A stretch of DNA of 64,000 nucleotides, taken from NCBI GenBank assembly GCA_963704615.1, contig OY969923.1:2046001-2110000 (forward strand), read 5' to 3'. Of this stretch, positions 8,915 through 16,830 are shown in pieces; positions within the stretch are counted from its first letter, which is position 1; each line of letters begins with the position of its first letter. The notes under the pieces are model-generated. The model was given only the letters and a program-made list of their open reading frames with translations. It ran no database searches and was not told the origin of the DNA. The translations under genes and the position numbers were made by a program. The DNA is from Bog-756 sp963704615. GTDB lineage: Bacteria; Actinomycetota; Acidimicrobiia; Acidimicrobiales; RAAP-2.

Positions 8915-9885
8915 GGCGACCGGTGGACACCCGCACCGACGCCCTGGCTGCGCTGGGCGACGCCCTCGGGGACCGGGCCCGTCGCGACCATCCCCTGGGA
9001 GGCCTCACCACCTACCGGGTCGGCGGCACCGCCGCCCTGTTTGTCGAGCCCGACGGGGAGGCCGCGCTGATCGACCTGTCCCACAGCCTGGCCGGGCTGG
9101 CGGTGCCCGTCCTGGTGCTGGGGCGGGGTTCCAACCTGCTGGTCGCCGATCGCGGCTTTCCCGGTCTGGTGGTCTCCCTCGGACCGGGCTTCGACCATCT
9201 GGCCATGAGCGGGGGGAGGGTCCGGGCCGGTGGGGCGGTGAGCCTGCCGGTGCTGGCCCGGCGCACGGCGGCCGCCGGGCTGCACGGCCTCGAGTGGGCG
9301 GTCGGGGTGCCCGGGTCGGTGGGAGGGGCCGTGGCCATGAACGCCGGAGGCCACGGCTCGGACACCGCGGCCACCCTGGTCGCCTACCGGTGGGTGGACC
9401 TGACCTCGGGCCAGGTGAACGAGTCCCCCGCGGAACGGCTGGGTTTCGCCTATCGCCACGCCGACCTGCGGGCCACTGACGTGGTGGTGGCCGGCATCCA
9501 CGAACTGGAACACGGCCCCCCCGACCAGGGGAAGGCCATCATCGACGAGATCGTGCGGTGGCGGAGGGCCAATCAGCCCGGGGGCAGCAACGCCGGTTCG
9601 GTGTTCACCAACCCACCGGATGATTCGGCCGGGCGGCTCATCGAGTCCTGCGGACTGAAGGGCTTTCGGGTGGGCACGGCCGAGGTGTCCTCCAAGCACG
9701 CCAATTTCATCCAGGCCGATCCGGGGGGATCGGCCGACGACGTGCGTCGGGTCATCGCCCAGGTGCAGGCCACGGTGGCGGAAGCCTCCGGGGTGCTGCT
9801 CCAGACCGAGGTGCGGATGATCGGATTTCCCGACACCGACACCGACATCGACACCGAGGCGGACCCCGAGGCGGGTGCCCGGTGA
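8911..9885 (+). CDS. murB: UDP-N-acetylenolpyruvoylglucosamine reductase
   Basis: A 324-residue FAD enzyme that reduces UDP-GlcNAc-enolpyruvate to UDP-MurNAc with NADPH. The FAD-binding segments TTYRVGGTA (33-41) and LGRGSNLLV (70-78), the VGVPGSVGGAVAMNAG loop and the C-terminal VSSKHANFIQ stretch are all present. NAGSVFTNP holds the serine used as proton donor. The GTG start overlaps the murC stop (GTGA), and the stop overlaps ftsQ. Confidence 0.95.
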   Translation: MRRPVDTRTDALAALGDALGDRARRDHPLGGLTTYRVGGTAALFVEPDGEAALIDLSHSLAGLAVPVLVLGRGSNLLVADRGFPGLVVSLGPGFDHLAMSGGRVRAGGAVSLPVLARRTAAAGLHGLEWAVGVPGSVGGAVAMNAGGHGSDTAATLVAYRWVDLTSGQVNESPAERLGFAYRHADLRATDVVVAGIHELEHGPPDQGKAIIDEIVRWRRANQPGGSNAGSVFTNPPDDSAGRLIESCGLKGFRVGTAEVSSKHANFIQADPGGSADDVRRVIAQVQATVAEASGVLLQTEVRMIGFPDTDTDIDTEADPEAGAR

Positions 9886-10688
9886 CCCCGGCCACCCGCA
9901 CTCCGGTGGCCGGTCGCCCGTCGATCGATCCCCGCATCCGCCAGCGCCGGGTCGCCGTCCAGCGCAGCCGCGGTCGCCGCCGCCTGCGCCTCATCGTCGG
10001 CCTTGTCGGGGCGCTGGCCTTGGCCGCGGCGGCCGTCGCTCTCCTGCATTCGTCGTGGTTCAGCGCCCGGGTGGTCGCGGTGACCGGGGTCCACCCCCAC
10101 ACGACGGCGGCCGCCATCGTGGACGCCGCCGGCCTCGAGCACCATCCTCCCCTGATCAGCGTGGACCCGGGATCGATCGCGGCCAAGGTGGAGGCTCTGC
10201 CCTTCATCGCCACCGCCCAGGTGCACCGCCACTGGCCCGACGGGGTGACCGTCACCGTGACCGAGCGGGTACCGGTGGTGACCATGTCCGGGCCGGGAAG
10301 CTCCTGGTCGGTCCTCGACGCCGCCGGCCGTACCCTCGAGGTGCAGCCGGTCCGACCCCCGGGCCTGGTGCTCCTGGCCGTGGACACGCTGGCCGGGGCT
10401 ATCGCTCCGGCGCCGGTGGGCGGGAGCCTCCCGGCAGGCGGGGTGATCGGCTTGGGCGTGTGCGCCACCCTGCCACCGGCCTTCGCCGCCCAGGTGACTT
10501 CGGTCACCGTGGCCCCCGACCAGACCGTCAGTCTGGCCCTCAACTCGGGGATCACTGTCCTGCTGGGGACGGACGCCGACCTTCACGCCAAGTACGAGGA
10601 CGTGGCTGCCATCATCGCTCGCGCCTCGCTGCGCGGTGCCACCACGATCGACGTCAGCGTGCCTCAGTCACCGACAGTGACCGGGTGA
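9882..10688 (+). CDS. ftsQ: Divisome protein FtsQ
   Basis: A 268-residue bitopic membrane protein. It has a basic cytoplasmic tail (1-36), one transmembrane helix (about 37-55) and a POTRA domain (about 60-130, including VTGVHPHTTAAAIVDAAGL and WPDGVTVTVTERVPV), followed by the beta domain. FtsQ links early and late division proteins. The order murC-murB-ftsQ-ftsZ supports the call. The GTG start overlaps murB by 4 bases. The C-terminal 130 residues are weakly conserved, as is usual. Confidence 0.9.
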   Translation: MTPATRTPVAGRPSIDPRIRQRRVAVQRSRGRRRLRLIVGLVGALALAAAAVALLHSSWFSARVVAVTGVHPHTTAAAIVDAAGLEHHPPLISVDPGSIAAKVEALPFIATAQVHRHWPDGVTVTVTERVPVVTMSGPGSSWSVLDAAGRTLEVQPVRPPGLVLLAVDTLAGAIAPAPVGGSLPAGGVIGLGVCATLPPAFAAQVTSVTVAPDQTVSLALNSGITVLLGTDADLHAKYEDVAAIIARASLRGATTIDVSVPQSPTVTG

Positions 10689-10739
10689 GCCGGTTGTGGC
10701 GAACCGCCCAGCAGGGTGTCTGTCGGGTGTCGACAGTGC

Positions 10740-10768
10740 TTGACCAGGTACTCCGCTGACCGTATCGT
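10740..10768 (+). promoter_or_regulatory. Candidate sigma-70 promoter for ftsZ
   Basis: TTGACC (10740-10745) and TATCGT (10763-10768) are spaced by exactly 17 bases in the 137-base gap between ftsQ and ftsZ, one of the few real gaps in the cluster. A start near 10775 would give a leader of about 50 bases before the ftsZ ATG. ftsZ has its own promoter in most bacteria, which fits. The same TATCGT hexamer with 17-base spacing recurs at 15484. Confidence 0.6.
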
Positions 10769-10825
10769 GGTCCTCAACTCGCCGGTTGGAACGGTTTCAA
10801 CCTTTGGTCGAGGGTAAGGGATTAC

Positions 10826-11947
10826 ATGACCGTTCCGGCACAGAATAATTACTTCGCCGTCATCAAAGTGGTCGGCGTGGGTGGCGGCGGCGTCAACGCC
10901 ATCAATCGCATGATCGAAGCCGGATTGCGGGGTGTGGAGTTCATCGCCACCAACACGGATGCTCAGGCCCTGTTGATGAGCGACGCCGACCTCAAGCTGG
11001 ACATCGGGCGGCAGTTGACCCGGGGGCTGGGTGCCGGCAGCGACCCCGAGGTCGGCCGGCTGGCCGCCGAAGAGCACCGCTCGGAGATCGAAGAGGCCCT
11101 CAAGGGCGCCGACATGGTCTTCATCACCGCGGGCAAAGGGGGCGGGACGGGCACCGGGGCGGCCCCGGTGGTGGCGGAGATCGCCAAGAGTTTGGGAGCG
11201 CTGACCATCGGGGTGGTCACCCGTCCCTTCACCTTCGAAGGGCGCCGCCGATCGGTCCAGGCCGAAATGGGCATCCAGAATCTCAAGGAGAAGGTCGACA
11301 CCCTGATCATCATCCCCAACGACCGGTTGCTGACCGTGTCCAACGAGAAGACGTCGATGGTCAACGCCTTCAAGATGGCCGACGAGGTCTTGATGCAGGG
11401 GGTGCAGGGAATCACCAGCCTGATCACCGTTCCCGGTCTGATCAACACCGACTTCGCCGATGTCAAGATGATCATGAGCAACGCCGGGACCGCCATCATG
11501 GGGATCGGCTCGGCCACCGGGGAGGGACGTTCGGTCAACGCCGCCCGGGCCGCCATCACCAGCCCGCTGCTCGAGGCGTCGATCGAGGGGGCCCGGGGCA
11601 TCCTGCTCAACATCTCCGGGGGACCCGATCTCGGCTTGTTCGAGGTCAACGAGGCCGCGGAGATCATCCACGGGGTCGCCCATCCCGATGCCAACATCAT
11701 CTTCGGCAGCGTGATCGACGAGGCCATGGGGGACGAGGTGAGGGTGACCGTCATCGCCGCCGGGTTCGAGCGCTGGGAGGCCCAGCCCCGCGGGAGCGCG
11801 GGTCATACCGAAGCACCCGGCCGCGAGGATCCCCGCAGCCGGGTGCTCGGCGCCGACACTGCTCACGAGGACATCTTCGCCACGCCGACGGACGACGAGC
11901 TCGACCTGGGTGACGACGACTTCGACGTGCCCTCGTTCCTTCGCTGA
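10826..11947 (+). CDS. ftsZ: Cell division GTPase FtsZ
   Basis: A 373-residue tubulin homologue that forms the Z-ring. Visible are the nucleotide-binding GGGGVNAINRM start (19-29), NTDAQAL, the tubulin signature GGGTGTG (105-111), the T7 segment and a short linker of about 45 residues. The C-terminal peptide ends DDDFDVPSFLR (363-373), the conserved anchor for SepF and other tethers. With no ftsA nearby, SepF at 13549 is the likely membrane anchor. The ATG is preceded by AGGGTAAGGG. Confidence 0.97.
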   Translation: MTVPAQNNYFAVIKVVGVGGGGVNAINRMIEAGLRGVEFIATNTDAQALLMSDADLKLDIGRQLTRGLGAGSDPEVGRLAAEEHRSEIEEALKGADMVFITAGKGGGTGTGAAPVVAEIAKSLGALTIGVVTRPFTFEGRRRSVQAEMGIQNLKEKVDTLIIIPNDRLLTVSNEKTSMVNAFKMADEVLMQGVQGITSLITVPGLINTDFADVKMIMSNAGTAIMGIGSATGEGRSVNAARAAITSPLLEASIEGARGILLNISGGPDLGLFEVNEAAEIIHGVAHPDANIIFGSVIDEAMGDEVRVTVIAAGFERWEAQPRGSAGHTEAPGREDPRSRVLGADTAHEDIFATPTDDELDLGDDDFDVPSFLR

Positions 11948-11991
11948 CCCGCATCGTCGAGCCCGTCCCCATCGTCGGGGCCATCCGCGCC

Positions 11992-12714
11992 GTGTGGAGC
12001 GGCATCGCCGTCGGTGACCTGCGGCCGACCATCGACCCCACCGATGGCCCCGGACCACTGGCCCAGTGGGCCGGGCGGGTCACGGGCTCAGGTCACCGCC
12101 CCGGCCCGGTGCGTCGGGTCCACTGGCTGGACCAGGTCCACGGGGTCGAGGTGGTGACGGTCGATCCACCACCGTTGGGGATCGGGACGGGACCCGGGCC
12201 GGGCCGGTGGGCCGAGGTGTGCGCCGGGCCGGGGGACAGCCTGGTATCCGCCGACCGGTCGAACGCGCTGGCCGTGCTCACCGCCGACTGCGCGTCGGTG
12301 GCGTTGGGGAGCCAGGAGGGGGTGTTCGGCGCGGTCCACGCCGGTTGGCGAGGCCTGACCGGCGGGGTGGTGGAGGCCACCGTCGAGACCATGCGCTCGA
12401 TGGGGGCCGGCGAGGTGGTCGGCGCCCTCGGGCCCTGCATCCACCCCGAGTGCTACGAGTTCTCCCCCGACGATCTGAACACGGTGGCGGCGGCGTACGG
12501 GGACGATGTCCGCGGTCACACCGCGGCGGGAGGTCCGGCACTGGACATCCCGGCCGCCGTCTCGCTGGCCCTGGCCGCCGGCGGAGCCCGTGAGGCATCC
12601 GGGGTCGATGCCTGCACCGGGTGCGCCGGTGGATACTTCTCCCATCGCGCCCGGGGGGAGATCGGGCGCCAGGCTCTGATCGTCTGGTCGGACGAGGGAT
12701 CGGACGACGGATGA
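11992..12714 (+). CDS. pgeF: Peptidoglycan editing factor / YfiH-type laccase-domain protein
   Basis: A 240-residue protein of the PgeF/YfiH family. Members are purine-nucleoside-active zinc enzymes, and the E. coli member removes mistakes made by MurC. Diagnostic segments are HWLDQVHG, LTADCASVAL, VHAGWRGLTGG, GPCIHPECYEF and the C-terminal CTGCAGGYFSHR, with the expected His and Cys ligands. The GTG at 11992 is the first start after ftsZ, 44 bases downstream. Its place between ftsZ and yggS is common in Gram-positive dcw clusters. It overlaps yggS as ATGA. Confidence 0.9.
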   Translation: MWSGIAVGDLRPTIDPTDGPGPLAQWAGRVTGSGHRPGPVRRVHWLDQVHGVEVVTVDPPPLGIGTGPGPGRWAEVCAGPGDSLVSADRSNALAVLTADCASVALGSQEGVFGAVHAGWRGLTGGVVEATVETMRSMGAGEVVGALGPCIHPECYEFSPDDLNTVAAAYGDDVRGHTAAGGPALDIPAAVSLALAAGGAREASGVDACTGCAGGYFSHRARGEIGRQALIVWSDEGSDDG

Positions 12715-13445
12715 GCGAGATGCCGGGCCGCTTCGACGCGGCAGGGTTCGCCGAGCGCCTCGAGCGGGTGCGCCAACGCATCGCCTCGAACTCGGCCGAT
12801 CCGGGGTCGGTCCGGGTCGTCGCTGTGACCAAAGGATTCGGGGTGGAGGCGGTGGAGGCCGCCCTCGATGCCGGCTTGACCGACGTCGGTGAGAACTACG
12901 CCGACGAGTTGGTCAGAAAGGCGGGAGCGGCGGTCGAGGAGACCCGGCCTGGTCCGGTCTGGCACTTCCTGGGGGCTATCCAGCGGAACAAGGTGGCCCG
13001 CCTGGCGCCTCTGGTGACCTGGTGGCAGACCGTGAGCCGGGTGTCCGAGGGAACAGCCATCGCCCGCCGTCGGCCGGGCGCCACCGTGCTGGTGCAGGTC
13101 GACGTGGCCGGGCTGCCCGGGCGCGGCGGTTGTGCACCGGGGGCGGTGCCCGAACTGGTTGGCGCCCTTCGGGACGATGACCTCGACGTGGTCGGGCTGA
13201 TGGCGGTCGCACCCCCCGGGCCCCCCGAGGCCGCCCGGCCCGGTTTCACCCTGGTGTCGTCCCTGGCCGACTCGTTGGGGTTGCCCGTCCGTTCCTTGGG
13301 TATGTCCGACGACCTGGAGGTGGCTTTGGCCGAGGGCTCGACCATGGTGAGGGTGGGGCGCGCTCTGTTCGGCGAGCGTGTCCGACCACCGTGGGGCGCG
13401 GCGTTGCCCACCGACAGTGACGACACGGGAGATCGAGAGAGATGA
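12711..13445 (+). CDS. yggS: YggS-family pyridoxal-phosphate homeostasis protein
   Basis: A 244-residue alanine-racemase-fold protein that binds PLP without known catalysis. The PLP lysine is Lys41 in VAVTKGF. Other family marks are DVGENYADEL, WHFLGAIQRNK and the C-terminal LGMSDDLEVAL...GSTMVRVGRALFG. The ATG overlaps the pgeF stop (ATGA). Its place before sepF is the standard Gram-positive arrangement. Confidence 0.92.
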   Translation: MSEMPGRFDAAGFAERLERVRQRIASNSADPGSVRVVAVTKGFGVEAVEAALDAGLTDVGENYADELVRKAGAAVEETRPGPVWHFLGAIQRNKVARLAPLVTWWQTVSRVSEGTAIARRRPGATVLVQVDVAGLPGRGGCAPGAVPELVGALRDDDLDVVGLMAVAPPGPPEAARPGFTLVSSLADSLGLPVRSLGMSDDLEVALAEGSTMVRVGRALFGERVRPPWGAALPTDSDDTGDRER

Positions 13446-13493
13446 AGGAGCCAGCACCGGTTCGGATCAGGCCCTCAGCGGCCTCCACCCGTG

Positions 13494-13517
13494 CCTGGCC
13501 ATCCACCGATGGCCGGG
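13494..13517 (+). terminator. GC-rich hairpin between yggS and sepF
   Basis: A 10-base-pair stem (13494-13503 with 13508-13517, one G-U pair) closes a 4-base loop. No U-run follows, so it may be a U-less actinobacterial terminator, a processing site or a stabiliser between the ftsZ-side genes and sepF. Confidence 0.3.
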
Positions 13518-13548
13518 CCTACGCACTACGCTGTCCGAAGGAGGAAAC

Positions 13549-14118
13549 ATGCCTGCTTCGTTCATGAAAAAGACCATGGCCTACCTGGGCCTGGTCGATG
13601 ACGACTACGACGACTACGACGACTACGAGTCGCGGGCGCCGGTGGCGGCGGGCCGGGTGGGGCAGCGACCGGCGGGCACAGTGGACGACGTCGACGAGCC
13701 CACCACGTCGATGCCCAGTCCGCGGATCCGGACGCTGACTCGCGACGAAGCCAGTGGCTCGATGACGCCGGCCCCGACGTCGGTCGGGGCCCGCCCCAGC
13801 GTCGGCTCGTCCTCGGTGCGACCGATCTCGCAGGAGACGTCGGGTGCCCGGGTGCACATCGTGGCCCCCGGTCGCTTCGCCGATGCCCAGGAGATCGCCA
13901 ACCGGCTGATGAACAATCAACCGGTGATCGTCAACATGCAGAGCGCCGACCGCGATCTGCAACGACGGATGATCGACTTCTGCAGCGGGGTGACCTACGC
14001 CCTGTCGGGTGGGATGGAACGGGTGGCCGACGAGGTCTTCCTCCTCACCCCGTCCAACGTGAAGGTCTCCGACGAGGAACGCCAGCGCCTGGCCGACCGG
14101 GGTTTGGTCAATCCCTGA
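13549..14118 (+). CDS. sepF: FtsZ membrane tether SepF
   Basis: A 189-residue protein. The N-terminus (1-12, MPASFMKKTMAY) is an amphipathic membrane anchor. It is followed by a run of five DDY or similar acidic repeats (16-26), a Ser/Pro/Thr-rich linker (to about 95) and the folded SepF domain (about 100-189, with VHIVAPGRFADAQEIAN and the GGMERVADEVFLLTP core). SepF binds the FtsZ tail and is essential where FtsA is missing. The ATG at 13549 has AAGGAGG eight bases upstream, which decides the start over longer readings. Confidence 0.95.
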   Translation: MPASFMKKTMAYLGLVDDDYDDYDDYESRAPVAAGRVGQRPAGTVDDVDEPTTSMPSPRIRTLTRDEASGSMTPAPTSVGARPSVGSSSVRPISQETSGARVHIVAPGRFADAQEIANRLMNNQPVIVNMQSADRDLQRRMIDFCSGVTYALSGGMERVADEVFLLTPSNVKVSDEERQRLADRGLVNP

Positions 14119-14165
14119 GCAAGAACCCCACTTTCGCCGCGCCGCCGTCGGAGGAGTGAGCTCCG

Positions 14166-14438
14166 GTGTTCGGTTTCATCGTCGCCATCCTGTGGCTGTT
14201 CTTGTTGGTGCTGTTTGCCTACTCCATCCTGAGCTGGGTCATCGCTGTGGGGCGGGTGTCCTACGACTCGCCGGTGCGCAAGATCCAAAATGTGCTGTCG
14301 GCCATCTGTGAGCCGGTCCTCCGACCGATTCGGCGCCTGCTCCCGCCGGTGCGCGTCGGTGGCGTGGGACTCGACCTCTCGGTCCTGATCGTCTTTTTGG
14401 TCATCTCGGTCGTCCTCATCCCGCTCTTCTCGTCCTGA
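14166..14438 (+). CDS. YggT-family small membrane protein
   Basis: A 90-residue protein with two hydrophobic segments (about 2-27 and 66-88) flanking the conserved loop with SYDSPVRKIQNV and EPVLRPIRRLLPP. YggT proteins sit between sepF and divIVA in many Gram-positive genomes; their biochemical role is not settled. The GTG start has a GGAGGAGTGAG ribosome site upstream. Confidence 0.85.
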   Translation: MFGFIVAILWLFLLVLFAYSILSWVIAVGRVSYDSPVRKIQNVLSAICEPVLRPIRRLLPPVRVGGVGLDLSVLIVFLVISVVLIPLFSS

Positions 14439-14507
14439 GGTCGTCACCGACCGGCCATGGTGCGACCCGGACACCCCTGAAGGCCGGCGACCCCTCCAGA
14501 AAATCCC

Positions 14508-14535
14508 TGGACCCCGGGGGCCGCACCGCTAGCAT
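14508..14535 (+). promoter_or_regulatory. Candidate promoter for divIVA (leaderless start)
   Basis: TGGACC (14508-14513) and TAGCAT (14530-14535) are spaced by 16 bases. The -10 hexamer ends 7 bases before the ATG at 14543, so the predicted transcript would begin at or next to the start codon. No ribosome site is visible upstream. Confidence 0.45.
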
Positions 14536-14542
14536 GGTCGCC

Positions 14543-15352
14543 ATGGAAGCCTCTCAGTCCGCACTGGATACGCTCCGCACCGTCGAGTTCCGTGAGACCC
14601 TGAAGGGTTATCACCGCGACGACGTCGACGAGTACCTCGAGAAAGCGGCCGTCGAGGCCGAGGGATTGCAGGAGCAGCTGCGCCAGAGCGGCGAGCGGCT
14701 GCGCCAGGCCGCCGAGCGCATCTCCCAGCTGGAGACCGCTGTCGAACAGGAGCCCGCGCCGCAACCGGCCGAGCCGGCAGTGGCTGACGACACCCTCCAG
14801 CGGACGCTGGTGCTGGCGCAGAAGTTTGTCGACGAGACCAAGGCCGACGCCGAGGCCCACGCGTCCCAGGTCATCACCGAGGCCGAAACCAAGGCACGGA
14901 TGATGACCGATGAAGCCCAGGCTCACGCGTCGCAGATCGCGGCCGAGTCGGAACAGCGGTTGCGGGACGAGATCACCCGACTCGAGTCATCACGGTCCAA
15001 GCTCACCCACGAAGTCGAGGCCATGTCCCGCCATCTGGAGGGTGAGCGCAACCGGTTGCGTGCCGCCCTCGGTGACATCCTGAGATGGGTCGACGAGAAC
15101 GTGCAGCCCACTCGTTCCCAACCGGACACCCCGTCGACCGGCGAGCCGGCCTCCGGCGACGGTGTCGCCGCCGAGGCCGCTCCCGGCCCGGCGCCCGGAA
15201 CCCACCAGGGGGGCAATCGGCCCGCCGCCGCAGCCCAGGGCGCCCCGGCCCAGCGGAGCAGTGGCACCGGCCCGAGCGGCGAGGTCACCCAGATGCGGCC
15301 GGCGGGGGTCACCACCCGGCCCGCCAATCCCAACTCGCCCCTCCCTCTCTAG
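14543..15352 (+). CDS. divIVA: DivIVA/Wag31-type polar scaffold
   Basis: A 269-residue coiled-coil protein. The N-terminal DivIVA lipid-binding domain contains VEFRETLKGYHRDDVDEYLEKA (first 40 residues), followed by two heptad-rich segments and a disordered Pro/Ala/Gly-rich tail (about 195-269). In actinobacteria this protein marks poles and directs wall growth. I chose the ATG at 14543 because the -10 at 14530 places transcription there; an ATG at 14534 would overlap that -10. The location after sepF-yggT is conserved. Confidence 0.9.
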   Translation: MEASQSALDTLRTVEFRETLKGYHRDDVDEYLEKAAVEAEGLQEQLRQSGERLRQAAERISQLETAVEQEPAPQPAEPAVADDTLQRTLVLAQKFVDETKADAEAHASQVITEAETKARMMTDEAQAHASQIAAESEQRLRDEITRLESSRSKLTHEVEAMSRHLEGERNRLRAALGDILRWVDENVQPTRSQPDTPSTGEPASGDGVAAEAAPGPAPGTHQGGNRPAAAAQGAPAQRSSGTGPSGEVTQMRPAGVTTRPANPNSPLPL

Positions 15353-15380
15353 TTCGCCCCGCTCTAGTTCATCCCGCGCT

Positions 15381-15396
15381 CCGCCGGGCCCGGCGG
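15381..15396 (+). terminator. Palindrome after divIVA, possible terminator
   Basis: A perfect 16-base GC palindrome, able to form a 6-pair stem with a 4-base loop, lies 29 bases after the divIVA stop. No U-run follows. Two near-identical 15-base direct repeats (about 15347-15377) precede it and begin across the stop codon. Confidence 0.35.
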
Positions 15397-15460
15397 GTCA
15401 GCCGGGGCGATCGGGATCGGTGCCGCCGACGGTATGGTCCCTGGGGCAAGTTCCCCCGTA

Positions 15461-15489
15461 TTGCCGGGTCCCGCTGGGCACGGTATCGT
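15461..15489 (+). promoter_or_regulatory. Candidate promoter for dksA-like gene
   Basis: TTGCCG (15461-15466), a 17-base spacer and TATCGT (15484-15489) lie in the 228-base gap before the dksA-like start. The -10 and spacing are the same as in the ftsZ promoter candidate. The leader would be about 85 bases. The rest of this gap holds only the palindrome and short repeats noted after divIVA. Confidence 0.5.
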
Positions 15490-15580
15490 CACCCGCCCAT
15501 CGGATGGCGGAAACGGTCGTGGTTCGCTGGACCCGGTTGGTGAAGACCGGGCGCGGACACCCACCTTGAAGGAGGTCGAT

Positions 15581-16333
15581 GTGACGGCAGCGAAGAAGGC
15601 GACAGCGCCCTCGCCGAAGAGGGCCGGTCCGGCCCCGCGCAAGGCTGCCCCGGCCAAGCCGGCCTCGAAGAGGTCCCCGTCGGTCAAGCCGGCGGCCAAG
15701 AAGGCCGGGGTCTCCGCCCGGACCGCCAAGAAGGCCGCACCGGCGGCGCGGAAGCCGGCCGCCTCGGCCACCAAGAGTTCGCCGACGGCCAGAAAGCCGG
15801 CCTCTGCGGCCAAGAAGGCAACCCCGGCCACCTCGGCCAAGAAGGCGCCGGCAGCTGCGGCCAAGAAGGCGCCGGCCCCGGTGGCCAAGAAGACGCTGCC
15901 CGCGGCCAAGAAGGCCAAGGCGCCCGCGCCTCCCCGCCGGCCCACGATCGGCCCCTACGCCAAGGAGGCCAAGTTCCTCGAAGAGCAACGGGCCCTCCTC
16001 CTCGAGGAACGGCAGACCTACGCCGGCCAGGCCACCGACCTTCGGGCCGAGGCCGACTCCTTGGCTCTCGAGCGCGAGCCCGGTGATGTCCAATTCGACG
16101 AGGAGTCCGGCGAGGGGGGGACGGTGACCGTCGACCGCGAGCGCAACCTCGCCCTGTCGGCCCAAGCCCTGGCCGCGGTGGAAGAGATCGACGACGCCTT
16201 CCGCAAGATCGAGCGCAAGACCTATGGCGGATGTGAGCGCTGTCATCAGGCCATCCCCAAGACCCGGTTGCGGGCACTTCCCTTCGCCCGTTTGTGCGTG
16301 GCCTGCAAGAGCGGCGGTCTGTCACGGCGCTGA
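15581..16333 (+). CDS. DksA/TraR-type zinc-finger protein with histone-H1-like N-terminal tail
   Basis: A 250-residue protein in two parts. Residues 1 to about 120 are almost only Ala, Lys, Pro, Ser and Thr, with many AAKKA-type repeats like histone H1 or a nucleic-acid-binding tail. Residues about 125-250 form a DksA/TraR-like coiled coil and a C4 zinc finger (CERC, 17 residues, CVAC). The family is predicted to bind RNA polymerase. The acidic DxxDxA coiled-coil tip of E. coli DksA is not obvious. The GTG at 15581 has AAGGAGG at 15569-15575. Gene order before lspA and rluD is conserved in actinobacteria. Confidence 0.82.
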   Translation: MTAAKKATAPSPKRAGPAPRKAAPAKPASKRSPSVKPAAKKAGVSARTAKKAAPAARKPAASATKSSPTARKPASAAKKATPATSAKKAPAAAAKKAPAPVAKKTLPAAKKAKAPAPPRRPTIGPYAKEAKFLEEQRALLLEERQTYAGQATDLRAEADSLALEREPGDVQFDEESGEGGTVTVDRERNLALSAQALAAVEEIDDAFRKIERKTYGGCERCHQAIPKTRLRALPFARLCVACKSGGLSRR

Positions 16334-16344
16334 CCGATGACCCG

Positions 16345-16830
16345 GTGGCGGTCGGGGAGCACCGGGGTTCGGCCTCGGGCGCCCGCCGGTTGTTGGTCGC
16401 CGCTGCCGTCGTGGTGATGGTGGTCACCGTCGACCAGCTGACCAAATGGTGGGCGCTCAACCGTCTGGCCTCCGGTCCCATCCACATCATCGGGACGCTC
16501 GATCTCGAGCTCTCCCGCAATACCGGCGCCTCTTTCAGTCTGTTCCAGGGACGCGCCGCTCTGTTGGTGCCGGTCGCCATCGTGCTGATCGTGGCCCTGG
16601 GGGTGATGGTGTGGCGCGCCCCGACCATCGGACGCGCCGCCGTGCTCGGTCTCATTATCGGAGGGGCGTTGGGCAATCTCGCTGACCGCCTGTTCCGTTC
16701 CGACCACGGCGCCGTGGTCGACTTCATCGCCCTGCACTTCTGGCCGACCTTCAACGTGGCCGACGCATCCATCGTCGTGGGCTGCGCTCTGCTTCTGGTG
16801 TCGCTGGCCCGTGGCTCCCGGCTCCGGTGA
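16345..16830 (+). CDS. lspA: Lipoprotein signal peptidase II
   Basis: A 161-residue inner-membrane aspartyl protease that cleaves prolipoproteins. Motifs are VDQLTKWWA (29-37), RNTGASFSL (58-66), GGALGNLADR (106-115), VVDFI with Asp126 and FNVADASI with Asp140; the two Asp residues form the catalytic dyad. Four transmembrane helices are visible. I chose the GTG at 16345, just after the upstream stop. A GTG at 16294 would add 17 residues and overlap the zinc-finger gene by 40 bases. The lipoprotein at 41720 is a likely substrate in this window. Confidence 0.88.
   Translation: MAVGEHRGSASGARRLLVAAAVVVMVVTVDQLTKWWALNRLASGPIHIIGTLDLELSRNTGASFSLFQGRAALLVPVAIVLIVALGVMVWRAPTIGRAAVLGLIIGGALGNLADRLFRSDHGAVVDFIALHFWPTFNVADASIVVGCALLLVSLARGSRLR

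Noticed and set aside
15347..15377. Two 15-base near-direct repeats after divIVA as a regulatory site
   Set aside because: The first copy overlaps the stop codon and the unit is short and CT-rich; chance or slippage explains it.
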